The notes beneath the pieces are model-generated. The model was not told the origin of the DNA. It saw only the letters and a list, made by a program, of their open reading frames with translations, and did no database searches. Shown here one piece after another: positions 25,100-37,805 of a stretch of DNA of 64,000 nucleotides (position 1 is the stretch's first letter; the number at the start of each line of letters is the position of its first letter). A program made the translations under genes and the position numbers. Source of the DNA: Linyphia triangularis. Its lineage: Eukaryota; Arthropoda; Arachnida; Araneae; Linyphiidae. The stretch is from contig OZ021732.1 in NCBI GenBank assembly GCA_963978545.1, positions 19,513,521 to 19,577,520 of the forward strand, written 5' to 3'.

Positions 25100-26589
25100 T
25101 CTCCTATTTGAGTTATTCTCCGGAAAAGTCAGTTTTAGGCTTAACAATTTTCAGTTTTAAATGATTTTCTTTGAGCCATATTTTAGCAATTTATTGGAAA
25201 CTTAGAACTGTATCCTTATTTCGGAAGGAATTATGAAACATATTAATTTATTTTAAAGATAATTATCTTTAAACATGTACATTAGTTTGAAAGATTAATT
25301 ACCATCCTAAACCATGCAGAAAATCATATAAATTTTTCAGTTTCTGTTTTTTAGGTCGATAGGGACTAATTATAGCTTAATGTAAATGCACCAAACAGTT
25401 AATTTTCATCTTACTTATTTGAATAAAATAAATCGTTTTGTACAGCTAATAATAAAATTTGTATGACTGCTGAGAAATTAGATAGAAAAAAATCTGTTTT
25501 ATTTCATACTTTACATAAAACTTATACAAAAATTAAAATTATTTTCTCAAAATAGGGATAGAACAAAATTTTAAAAATGTATCACTAAAATATGAAAAAA
25601 AATAATAATTAAGGATATCTAAGTTTTGGTATAAAGAGGGGAATGACTTTTGACCATATCAATCATAAAGTAAAGAATTATAACTTCTTTTTTTTTTGAA
25701 ATTGAAAATTTAGAACATAAGTTTATTGGAGAAAAAATATGATATAACTAGCTGTATAGTCCCCCATTGAGGAGGCCAGTCACTAGTAAATAGGTCCCAG
25801 CTTTTGGTGCTTCGCGATTGGGCTCACTTCTTTACTTTTATAAAGGTGATATGCTACCTCGAAATGACGAAAATCTTAATTTTTCAATTTGTATTCCATA
25901 ATGGGGAGAATTTCTTTATGAATAGCTGTGCAAAAATGTATGCTTGTACCTTTGATAGATAAAAAGTTATACTGTAATTTAAAAAACGCTCTCACCCTAT
26001 CAAAGATGAAAAAGAAATCTTTTACACTGTTTTTCTCAGTTCGTTAATTTTCAGTTTGATTGTTGTTTAATTCCTTCAGGCTTTTTTCTAAATTTAGTTA
26101 CGATTGGGAAATTTTTATAGTGTATTTATATACAACTGATAAACAAAAGTTAGTATGGAATAAGGTATGCTCCGTAAAGTTTTTTTTTTTTTTCTTTTTA
26201 AATTAAAAAGTTATTTTTCTGTTCTTGCTGTTCTTAGTGTAAAAACATATATAACCTTTTCCATAGCTTGCATCTTCAAATTCATATTAACTATTGATAA
26301 CAATTATAATAAGAATATATTGTTAAATTTCATTGACAAATACTTAAAATTGTAAAAGGTGTAGAATTTCGAAAACAGTTTGAAAAAATTGAAATAAATT
26401 GAATTAATCAAACATTATTTTTCCAAAATATTTTCGTAGGTTTAATTATGTTTATTTATCATCAAAACAATGTAAAATTACTATAGTTTAAATTTTAGTG
26501 GTGCAATTTCTGAAAATAATTTTTTGGGTATCATGTCCCCTTAAGCCACAACTTCGGTCTTAGGAAATTTCAGAGAAACATTAGTATTC
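25100..26589 (+). other. Intron 2, AT-rich stretch
   Basis: No exon recognised. A short less AT-rich segment at about 25,755-25,840 has no coding pattern. GTCCCCTTAA at about 26,535 resembles an end of the TTAA elements, with no partner found. Confidence 0.45.
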
Positions 26590-26980
26590 CAATCCCAAAA
26601 CTAAAATGGCTGCTTCTCCTAAAATATGTTATTTGAATCAGCAGTGCCATTTGTTTGTCAAGGAAAGATGCAAAATCTATTGGATGTCAATGACACAAAA
26701 ACTAAGTGACAAGATAAAAAAATCACAGAAGTATTTTTTAATAATTTTTTGAAAAAAGTCTCTATTTTTTTTTATTTGGAATGTTTGGTGTATAGTAAAA
26801 AATGATATTTCGAAGTATAAATATAAAATTTAAAATGTATACATTAACCATAAAAATGGAATTGACCATTCTGTAGTAAATATGAGGTTTTCAGAAAAAA
26901 TTATGAGGAAAAACAATTAAATGCAATTATTTTATCTAATGAAAGGTACTAAGGCCATGTTAAAAAATCATCCTTTAAAG
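26590..26980 (+). repeat. Dispersed repeat, copy A (pairs with 47232-47640)
   Basis: Shares ordered blocks with 47232-47640 in the same orientation: GAATCAGnAGTGnCATTT, AAAGATGCAnAATCTAT, GGATGnnAATGACACAAAAA, AAGTGACAAG and AAAAATCACAG, then weaker similarity over another 250 bp. Old element of unknown class with no coding capacity. Confidence 0.75.
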
Positions 26981-29900
26981 TTTTATAGTATAGGTTTTGT
27001 AAATATAGTACAGTACAGTTGCAGTTTCTCGATAATGACCCATATGTTTGAATTTACGTTATGTTTAAAAAAAAACAAAAAAACTGTGCTCTATAACCAC
27101 TTTATAATTTAAAAAACAATAAAACATTATTGAAATGCTTTATAAATTGGACATGTTTTGTTATAACATCATTACATAATTGAATAAAATCATTTTGAAT
27201 AAAAATAATTTTTTGAAATTTTACTACTCACAAAGTTAAAAAATAACATTGATACATTCGAAGAATATATACTTAGTTGAAGTAGTTTTCTTTGAAGAAT
27301 CGGACATTAAAACCGAGTGATTTCTTGATTTGCTTTTATTTTAACACAAATCCCTGTATAATAAAAATATATTGAATATGTAAAAATAGAATTGAAAAGT
27401 ATGTATTTAATAGTAATATTGAAACCTGAATATGTTTAAAGTATAAAAACATATTCGTTAAAGAATACAATTTTAAATAAAAACGTTTATATAACGTTAT
27501 ATATAGTATTCCGTATAGCGTAAGTAAACAAAGTTTTAAGGGAAACTATTCTGAAAATTGTTAACTAATACTTTTTGGCAACTATTTTTGTAAAATTTAT
27601 CTATTCAACAATTTACGATTTCTTGATTTTTTTATGTTACATAATATTACATAAAATTTAAAATTTTATATTAAATAAAAATTAAACTTAATATTAGTAA
27701 TGTATATGTATTGCAACAAATATTATTTAGACTTATTCATAACACAAAATTGGAAATCAATCTGAAAAGAAAACTACCTATCAATCGTGAGTTTGGGAAA
27801 GAAAAAAAAATGTAAATGAAAAAGGGTTCAAGTTTAAAATTTGTATTCAATATTTTGTCCTACGTTATCATAGCTTTTAACAGAATTGTTATTCAGAAGA
27901 TAATTCATTTCTGTTATCTGTTTCTATTTTGGCCATACTCTCTGCATGACATTCCTGTAATACAAAAAAAATCTCGTCATGTCATGTAGGATTACGACAT
28001 TTGAGTTACCATCATTTTAATTTTTTATGTGTAATGCACAATGCACATCCCAGGTGGAAAGAAACGATGTGATAAATCAACTCCAGAGAAATAGATTGGC
28101 ATTCAAATAGGAAAATGTGTCCTATTCTTATTTACATTTACATTACCGGTGCGTTTTCCGTTTTTGTATTATTAAATATAAAATATATTCTTATTTTTTA
28201 TTCTTTTTTGAAAGTATGTTCCATGGATGTTCATGTCTAGTGTAAGATATTTTATTCATTCTGAAAATTTGTCTTGTTCTAAGATATTACATTTTTGTTG
28301 CATTTTGAGTGGTTTTTAACCAGTGACTGCAAGCAAGAAACACACTTTTTAAATAATAATACGGGAAAATATTTAAGTTAATTTGATTCAAGTTACTTTA
28401 TTTTGTTCTTTAATTTTTTGAATAGTAAGCTTATATATTCATTGTGATAGAACACAGTGCATAAGTCATTGTGAATATATCTATTGGGATTTTCAATTTA
28501 GATACCAGTAATATTAACATATTATTGCTTTCAGATATTTTTCATGCATTTTAATTGTTCATGTATGTGTATGAGTACTATCAGTTGAAGTCAATGTTCC
28601 TTTTTCTTATTAGAAAAGTAATTCAGCATCTTCATATCTTCTTTGAATTTTCAACAAGATAGTTTCGGAAAATGTGCCACTATAAATTTAAAAAAAATAT
28701 GTTTTAATGAATGAGCATAAAGAGATAAAATACAAAATAGTTCGAATTCATTTAAAAAAACTAGACAAAAAAATTATTGTTTTATTCTATTACATTGTTT
28801 AATTACATTTACTGTATCATAAAATGTGCAAATGTCATCTAATCTGTCATATTTTGGATTCCAACTTTTAAGCCATTCTTACGTATAGTAAAATCAAAGA
28901 TGCTATTACACACAAATTCGAGTTTTTGAATATTATTGATTATCTAGCTTTGAAGAATTAAAACGTTACTATTTGTTATTTCTAAAATTTCCACACATTT
29001 TCCCAGTCTCCTTTTTTCTTCTCAAGTAATAATTTTTTTTCTGGTGAATCAGAGAAGAAATTATTCAACAAATCAAGTTTTATTTACATCTCAAAAAGCG
29101 CTAACACGGCAACCCTATTTTGGAATAGAGTTGAGTAATTTAAAATTTCAAAGGACACTTTTGAAACTGTTCTCAAGACAAGTATAGATGTGACAATTGA
29201 CAGGTCACGTCAAGAAATCAACCAATGAGGATGGCTGATACTCTGTGCATAGAGATATCAGTCTTTTCAGAAAAAATCAGTTAGCGTGTAGATTGAGAGG
29301 GTCATGCAAGAAAAAAAGTTGCCAGTAAAAATTGAAGGTAAATCAATGCCAGTAAGCAATCATGACACCGTATCCCGAAGTACCGGAAAATCATCTAGAA
29401 TTTTTGTTTGCTTCTCCCGATGGTAAAATTCTCCGGCTGAATTGAACTACCACTATATTCTTTTCATATTTGAGACAATATGTCTTTTCTTCTGGGAATC
29501 ATAGTCATCTGAACCCTCCAGTGATAAGTACCATGTGCTTGAGATGAGACATCACCTAATGACCTACACCTACATCAGATAAGCATTGTCCGCAAATATT
29601 TCAGTTAATATCCTTACAAGACTAAAACGAACTTTAAACTAGCAGATTTTATTCATTCAAAAAGATTCAGAAAGATAGAAAGAATACGACAATGATGATA
29701 GAGATCAGTGACTATAAGAGACTATATAATTTCTTCGATATATATCCTATTTGTCATACTTAAGGTCCAACAGGGTCGATATAGTAAAAAATATATAATC
29801 ACATTTGCATACATAACATAAAGTACAGAAAGTGCCGGATAGGATATTTACAGGATATAAAATAGAAAATATCAAAATTGAAGATTACATAATAGGTCCA

Positions 29901-30012
29901 GATAGTTCGATTTATGTGCTTGGTTTCAAATTGAAAGAGGCTTGTTAAAAAAGTATATTTTCACAGTGCATTTGTATATTTATTTCGAATGCGCCTAATC
30001 TTTTTATTTGAA
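26981..30012 (+). other. Intron 2, AT-rich stretch
   Basis: No exon recognised. Between about 29,090 and 29,600 the sequence is visibly less AT-rich and free of simple repeats, but no frame stays open long enough to suggest an exon. Confidence 0.45.
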
Positions 30013-30048
30013 ATTAAAAGCATTGATTTTCTACACACACTGAAATTA

Positions 30049-30134
<86 letters not shown>

Positions 30135-30168
30135 TAATTTCAGTATGTGTGTAGGAAATCAATGCTTT
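30013..30168. repeat. Short foldback sequence with (TA)39 centre
   Basis: A left arm running from AAAGCATTGATTTTC to ACTGAAATTAAGTTTA is mirrored on the right by TAAACTTAATTTCAGT to AATGCTTTA. The arms are about 38 bp with three or so differences, and the loop is an uninterrupted (TA)n at 30053-30130. The whole unit could fold into a cruciform or hairpin. It may be a small MITE whose centre expanded. Confidence 0.85.
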
Positions 30169-30481
30169 AACATATAAATTGAAAACTTTGCTTTAAAGTA
30201 ACTGTCGTGACGTTTCTTTCATCAAATACTCGCGATCTATCAGAATAAAAACGCATTCTACCAACCAAATTATTTCAACAAAAATTATTTAAATTGCATC
30301 TGCTATAATTTTTAAATATTACATCTGTTAATATTAAAATAATTATTGGATGTTTATGTCACATATTGGAGTTACTTATAGTCTCATTCAAATGAAGGTG
30401 TTCAAATGATACATTAGTTCGTAAAATACAAAAATTCAGAGTTCACAATGGTTGCGCACCTCAGATGCAGGATATTAATAC

Positions 30482-30520
<39 letters not shown>

Positions 30521-31589
30521 ACCTATATGTGTACAACACATAATTGTTGACAGTTAGGTTTTATTACAGCAGTCAATATTTGGTAGCTTGTTCTATATCA
30601 TAAAATATTTGTGTTTTATTAAACATGCGAATAAAAATTATTAAATTTAATAAATTAATGAAATTATAGCTTTTGTTTGACTTGTAAAAGATATATTTAA
30701 AAAAAAATACATTAAAAGTCAACCCAAACTTAACGCTTAATATATTTGTTTATATAAGTTAAACTATTGATCTAATACTTATTAATATTTCAGTTCTTGT
30801 ATGCAAATAAAACACATAATTAATTTATGATCACAAGAGCTACATAATATTTTTTAGCCGAATTAAGTTTATTTTTCTCATAAGTTACTCACTGTGTCTT
30901 CTCTTCCTATATCTTTTATTTAAATTCTGTACACAAGCACCTCGCAATTAATTTATTTGATTATCCAAATCATGAGCACACATTTAGTGCAATGCAACAA
31001 CAAACTAATACTGTATAAAATTCCATTCCTCTCTTATTGATTATTCAAAAGGAGGCGCAGAGTATAAGTCAACAAAAATCAAAATATTTTGTTGAAATGG
31101 TAAGTTAATTTCTGCAGAAGAGAATACAAAATTAAAGTGACAGTTAACGAAAGAAAAAATAAAAATACATATGTTTATATAAATATTATTTCTAAACTAT
31201 TATTTGCCTTGAAAATCAGACCTTTACTGATGAAGATTCTATTTAAATTTGTTTTTAAATGGAAAAGAAAACGGCAAAAAATCCAAAAGATGAGTTAGTT
31301 AAAAAATGTTTCATTCGTAATTACTTTGAAAAATAATTATTTGAAACTACGCAAACAATTATTAATTAAAACACTATTTTTTAAAAAAAAAAAAAAAACT
31401 GCTCCCTGAAAAAAACATTTCTTCAGTCATTAAAAAAGTTAAGACTATCCCTTCATATAACTTAAAAGAACAAAATCCTTATATTGTTAAGCCCCCACCA
31501 AAATTCCTGATGCGTATAATAACTTTCACAACTCTATCTAGGATCAACGAATTTTACACTAGGATGTTGCATCCGTATATCTTTTTTAG
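30169..31589 (+). other. Intron 2, AT-rich stretch
   Basis: Contains an A run at 30487-30519. No exon recognised. Confidence 0.45.
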
Positions 31590-31785
31590 CACGAAAAGAA
31601 AAAAACACGAAGCTTTAGCGGTCACGATCACATTATTTTCCACTTCGGTGTCCAACGTTAGAATTATGTTACCAATTTTAAGCCTAGAAATAGGACACTA
31701 CACACTTCGTTGCTCAAGAAGCATCTTCTTCGCAATGTCTATTGTTTGCTTTAGGTGTTCAATTTTTTCTTTCTTCCAGTGAGAT
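31590..31785 (-). pseudogene. Antisense coding-like fossil, unassigned
   Basis: Read on the minus strand, one frame stays protein-like for about 60 codons with a single stop (TAG) in the middle. The first half is charged and helical (KKEKIEHLKQTIDIAKKMLL, then EQRS), and after the stop it continues with RLKIGNIILTLDTEVENNVI and VTAKAS. Composition is higher in GC than its surroundings. I cannot name the family. A processed pseudogene fragment or transposable-element remnant is more likely than a live exon, since no matching splice sites are evident. Confidence 0.35.
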
Positions 31786-34700
31786 ATCACTTAAAAATAC
31801 ATTGCCCTGAGCTTTACAAGTATTGGAAGTAATTTATTTGAGATGCTAAGGATTTGTTTCAAAAATATCAAAAATTAAACTTAGGATGGCAGTAAATCTA
31901 CTTGCATCAAACTTATATATATTATCCACTGATAAACATTAATAAAAATTATAAATATTAAGTTCCAAAGAAAATTTTAATTGGAAACAGGCGAGCCTAT
32001 GTAGGATTTGAGTAACTGTATAGAAAATAAAACGTAATCCTACTCCCATTGAATTCTGTATACATCGCTTTATTTAAACGCTCACCAAATACTTTTTATA
32101 TTTATCAAATGTTATACAATGTTATAGTTAGATAGAAAAACATGTTAAGACATAATCTCGAAAAACAAGTAAGATTAATTTCTGAAAAATTGTCTTAGCG
32201 GTAAGGTATTAAAATGAACTGTAAAAATATTTTAATACTTATACTTTTTCATATAACTAACTAACCAATTGCTTACATTAACATTTTCAAAGATTTTACA
32301 ATACGATTTTTTACTGTTTTGACTTATCAATGTAACATTATTATATTTCTAAATACATAATCCCTAAATAGTAAGCTTGTTGAAAATCATAAAAAGTAAA
32401 AATCTACAAAAACTATTTACTAAGTAGTTTTTAATACATTGACTTATCGTATTTAGAAAATTTTTATGTAGAAACAATGCAATAATATTGAAAAACTATT
32501 ATAAAAAATTTTTAAGAAAACAAATTCGATACTTTTACACATAACTTAGAAACATCATGCCATCAAAACACAAAATATTTGAAATAAAAAGGAAACATAA
32601 CGAAATACACGTTTTAAAAAGACTTATTAAAGTTAACGCAAAAAAGTAATATTATTCCAAATAAAAATTTCTGAAGTAAGTTCCAAATATATTTTTATAA
32701 AATACATAAATATCAATCATAGTATAAGTGTTATAACAGGAATTATTTTAAGATTTTTTTAATTATTAGACAATCATCGCATACACTACCAACTGTAAAA
32801 AAGTGGTAGCTTCCATCCTAATAGAAAATTATGTGTTGACCTGCAAAGTCTGCATGTGACTTTGAAGTAAGCTATCTACAGGATGATAGTAATAAAACTT
32901 AAACTTTTAAAAAAACTGTTATAAAAGAACCACTGATGATGATGACCTGAATATATCCAAAAAGAAAGGAATTGGTATGACATAATAAATAAACGTTCTA
33001 AAAAGTATTTTTCTTCCCACACCATTTCAACCTTCGTGGCATATATTTAAATCAAATTTCAGGTCACTATGACCCGTAGTTATTTTTTCACAAATTTTTT
33101 AATTTTAACTTTAATTCTAACCTGTATTTTGTTGTTTTAAAAATTTCGGATTGATTTCATACGTTTTTGTTTCAATAATTAAATAATGTAATGACGAAGA
33201 TATTTCTGGTTTATTAAAGTTTAGCATTGTTTTCTAAAACCGAAGCGTGAATTATTGAATACCATTTCGAGGCCAAGAAAAAAATGTGTATAATTTTAGA
33301 ACATTGTATAATGTGCGCTTTCCGTAAAAAAAGTTCTACACTGAAACACTTTACACGTTCTGGATGTTGTAGACACATATATGGAGTTAATCATATAAAT
33401 ACTTTTAAGAATTTTCTCAGAGGATTGAAGACGCAGATTTTACAAAATAAAAGCTATAATTTATTCCTCGTTCAGAGGCTCACAAAACTTCTTTAAACAA
33501 CAGTAAACTCGTTATCTAGATTTAACAACTTCAGTGCATACAACGTCACATTCGCCGCGATAATTCAGGCATTGCAAAAGTAAACAAGCGCCTGGCTTTT
33601 TTTCAAAATACAACGAACTCATTTTGCGAAGGAGTACGTTTTTATAAAAGCTAGCCAAGTTTCTTGAAAACTCAAGTGCAAACGATTTTTTTATTATATC
33701 TGAGCATGCTGAAATGTTGCGAAACCACTCTACCAAATCACGTGTCGCCAACTCCTTCCTCTAGTCTGCATTACCATTGCCGATAAACAAACATCATCAA
33801 AAAAAAAATTAACTTCAAAAAGAAAAAGAAAAGAAGCATCGTTCACAACAATTTACATGGAACTTTCATAACAATATATTCTACACCAGTGTGATTTTAT
33901 TTGCAAAATTGTCGTATTATAAAATATCATAACAGTGGTGTATAATAAATTATTAAGGATGTGGGACACAAAAAATAAAAAATCTAAACTTACAGGAATA
34001 AATTTGAAATGCTCTGGATCAATGGACATATTTTTAATATTTTAATTGGATAAACACTGTTTTTGAATATATTTTTTTTTACTTTAAATCTTTCTAAAAT
34101 TTCAACTATTTTTTTTATTTTTTATGTAAACGAAAAATATTCAATTTTCTCTTTTAAATATTAAATAACAAGCAGAAGGTTATATAAAAAAAACTTTTCA
34201 ACTTCTATTTACCACCATTAGAATATTTTTTTTTCAGTCTGTAACTTCAAAACCAAGTAATATTTCATCATTTTTTTATTTTTTTTTTAAATTTTAGAGC
34301 TTTTTAAATTTATATTTCAATAATTTAAAAAGAAGAATTAATTGTATATACTAAAACAGTAATTATAAAAATGTCGTACTTTTATAATATATTGTTATAG
34401 AGTTATATTGATTCAAACTTCAAAATATGGGGGAAATATCATTAGAGTAATTAATATATTTACTCTATTCATAATTTGTAAATTAGCATAGTTGTGAAGC
34501 AACTATCGTGGTGATAATTATTTAGTATTAAAAATTATAGTTCAGGTAAAGTAGAGCTTTTAATTTTTTTCAATTCTGATCTATGGATAAGTGAAACTTT
34601 AAATCAAAATTGAAACTTAAATTTTAAGAGTATAATTGTTTCATACAAACACATAAGTTAATTACTTTATTGTTTAAAATTCTTCAAGTAACCAGAGAAA

Positions 34701-37259
34701 ATACAAACCTGGAATACTGAGCAATTCAATTACTGCATTTATTAATAAATTTGAAAGTAAAATATAAACAGAAATTGGATTTTGAAAATTAATTAGTCGC
34801 AAATTCATTTGGAATTTTTTTGTTGCTTTATTATAATTGAATGCTAAAAAACATTACATACCAAAGAACATTCGTAACTTATTATTTGCATTATTCATTA
34901 ATTTTTGAAAATATAAATTTGGGAAAATGCATTCCTTTTTATACGAAAAAGAATCAGACATTCATAAATTAATTTAAACATGTATTGGGAATCATTTCCA
35001 AGAACTTTTACTTTTAAATATTTCACACTGTCTAAAAGGATATTTTGTATACGTAATTATTACATTTTATGGAGCTCCATTTTAATTAAAACTTTTTTTT
35101 ATAGGAATATTCTCACATTTTTAATAAATCACGGCATAGCTATAAGTTAAAAACGCTGACAAATTTAATAAATTTAAATATTATTTGTTTTTTTTTTATT
35201 ATTTTGAAAGAAATTATTTCAATACATGAGGTGAATCTCGTAATAGGGGACTATGTATATTTCAATTGGAGAACAAAATACAATTTACAATATTTTATTA
35301 ATATGAACACTTACAAATTTATCTATATGAACACAGACAAAATTAAGATAAGAATGTGCAAGTTTTGCAGTTTGATCAAAAAAGATAAAAACAAATTTTA
35401 CAGTTTAACGCTTGATATTTTATAAAGTTAAAAGTTGCATAAAATTATGATTGTAGGGAATTTAAACGTCAATCATGTGTATTTAATGTTGTTTAATTAC
35501 ACATCATTTATATACTTTTATTTTATAACAAAATCTCTTTTCCTCAGATTTAAACCATCATAACAAAAGATTTGCAATAGTTTAAATCTGTGAAACAATG
35601 TATAGTTATAAAATAAAAGAAATTAAAATATTACGTGTACACGAAGTTTTAAGGCATAACAATTGAGATGATTTTCTTTAAATTTTATGTTATAGATTCA
35701 AACTTTTTGGCTATACATCAGAATTAGGAATGATTCATTTTCATGTATGAACTTTTTTTTTCCGTTCATTTTTTAATTAACTAATTGCAATTAAACTGAC
35801 TAATTTAGGACGTTATTAGAACGGACATACATAAAATTGTAATTAACTTAGAGGTATGATTTTTATTGCCAGTAAAATATATTATATTGACGCATATTCC
35901 TATGGAGAATTTTGAATTTGGCTTCATTATTTAATTATAAGTTTTTAAATAAAAAGTTTTAAAAAAATACATAGTTTTTAACAAAAAACTAAGATTAAAA
36001 TATGCATAAAAAATGTGTTTTTAACAATATGTATTAGATTCTCACAGGAAACACTTTCACAACTATTGTCTACAAAACAAAAATTTGTAAATCGGACCAA
36101 TTATTATGAAATTATGGCCTTTGGCATGAAGTCATAACACCAAAATATCATTCTTCAGAAAACACGTTTAAAGTTTACTGCACTAGTTAGCTTGATACAA
36201 AATAGGTTCACAAAACCTACTGTAATTTAAAAAGTAATTTGAGTCTCAGAAAAAAAATGGTATCATTTTAAAGGTAAGAAATTCGAGAATATTTTAAAAC
36301 AAAAACACAAAAACGCAGTCTTGAGTCAAATTTTGCAATTTCTAATGTATATGTATGTAATGTATTCGCATTGGGATAGTCAATGAAGCTATTAGATCGC
36401 TCTAGTAAATTCTCCAGTTAGCGAGAACCACTTAGAACATAGTAGAACGTCCCTCAAACTCATATAAGCTACGTAATCCGTTTTGACTCCGCCTCTTAGA
36501 ATATCAAATCTTGACTAGTGAATGCATCACCCACTTCGCTGAGAACCTCTCTGAAAATAAACTTTTATATTTGTTTAATCTCGGCTGCTTTTTTATATCC
36601 TAAGAGTGTCCACACTATTTTACCGTTACATGTATACCTTAATAAACAAATATGTCTCCATTGCAGTTTTTTAATAATCTTACTCAAATGGATCGTAATT
36701 ATCTTGCTAATATTTAGATACGCTTAATATGTAAAACTGAATAATTATATCTGTCGTCTATAGTTTTATTTTTATATTTTAATAATATTAGTTAAAATTT
36801 TCTGTGATTTCACCATATACATTATTTTCATTGAAAACCTCCTTATACATTATTTTTAGCCGATCAACGCAAAATGATTCGAGAAGTAATGTTTCCCATT
36901 TTTCACTCCCATTCTAGTATGCATTACGCAGTATGCATCTATATTTTTACGTATATCTATAAAAATATACAGTTAACTATTTCGCAATAAGCAGTTTATA
37001 TCGATTTTTCATTTGGATGTTTAACTTACTGCCCTTCTAATTTTACATTGCAAAAAACAAAACAAAACAAACAAAATAATAATAATAATAACAATAACAC
37101 TACTCGCCAATAAATACTGATCCCTTTGAACTGAATAGAAGAAAAAGTAACTCAAACGAATTTAGGTACCGATTTATATATATTTCTAGCGCATAAAACA
37201 AGGGACATTTTTCCACATTTCAATAAATCAGTAACCTATTAACTATTTCTCAGTAAACA
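31786..37259 (+). other. Intron 2, AT-rich stretch
   Basis: Long AT-rich sequence with no exon recognised. Open frames at 33284-33496 (plus), 33512-33751 (minus) and 35204-35425 (plus) show no family motifs. Confidence 0.45.
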
Positions 37260-37805
37260 CTCCTGCCTCCTAGGTCCACTTTTCTTGGTCCACGATCATA
37301 GCAGGAGAAGACCTCCTTGTAAATCCATCCACATAAAATACGTTGTTTATTGACATGGCCAGCAAGATCTCTCGCAACCGCATAAAACCGACCATAGTAG
37401 ATTGGATCACCATTTTCATTTTATCAAGCTCACTACACCTTCCAGAGGTGGAGGAACAATACATTGCATTTGAGCGTCCTTGCAGCCAAGAAGATGGCGG
37501 TTTTACCGATCCAATATCTGTCTCATGTATATTGATGGCTGGGCATTGCAGCCTCGGCTATCGCCCATGGAATTGCCTTTGGTGAGGTTTGCTTAGATAT
37601 ATACCGCCAACACGTTAAAAGGGATGGTATACTGCTGGAAAAGAAGATTCTTTTGGTTAAGGTCTTTTGATGCTTAGGATGATATAGACGTGGTTTGGTA
37701 TGCGATGCGCTATATATTTGCGGTATGGCTGTTGAGGTCAAAGTTGTTGTTATGATCCTTCCTAGTGGGAACGGTCACAAATTCATTGAGGCTGCAAGTG
37801 GGCCT
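37260..37805. other. GC-richer block, possible decayed insertion
   Basis: A sharp local change in composition inside intron 2. Open frames of 64-80 codons occur on both strands. One plus-strand frame from about 37,492 (MAVLPIQYLSHVY, stop, then WLGIAASAIAHGIAFGEVCL) continues for about 100 codons with a few stops and looks protein-like. No conserved family motif is recognised. It may be a decayed coding insertion or retrocopy. Confidence 0.3.

Noticed and set aside
26519..26542. End of a further TTAA foldback element (GTCCCCTTAA)
   Set aside because: No matching inverted start with TTAA was found upstream.
33512..33751. A minus-strand gene of 79 codons
   Set aside because: No recognisable domain, no splice context and no conserved motif. 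The length is compatible with chance.
37270..37464. Reverse transcriptase fragment suggested by NNVFYVDGFTRR on the minus strand
   Set aside because: A FYVD-like string alone is not enough. The catalytic YxDD pattern is absent and no neighbouring RT, RNase H or integrase motifs were seen.
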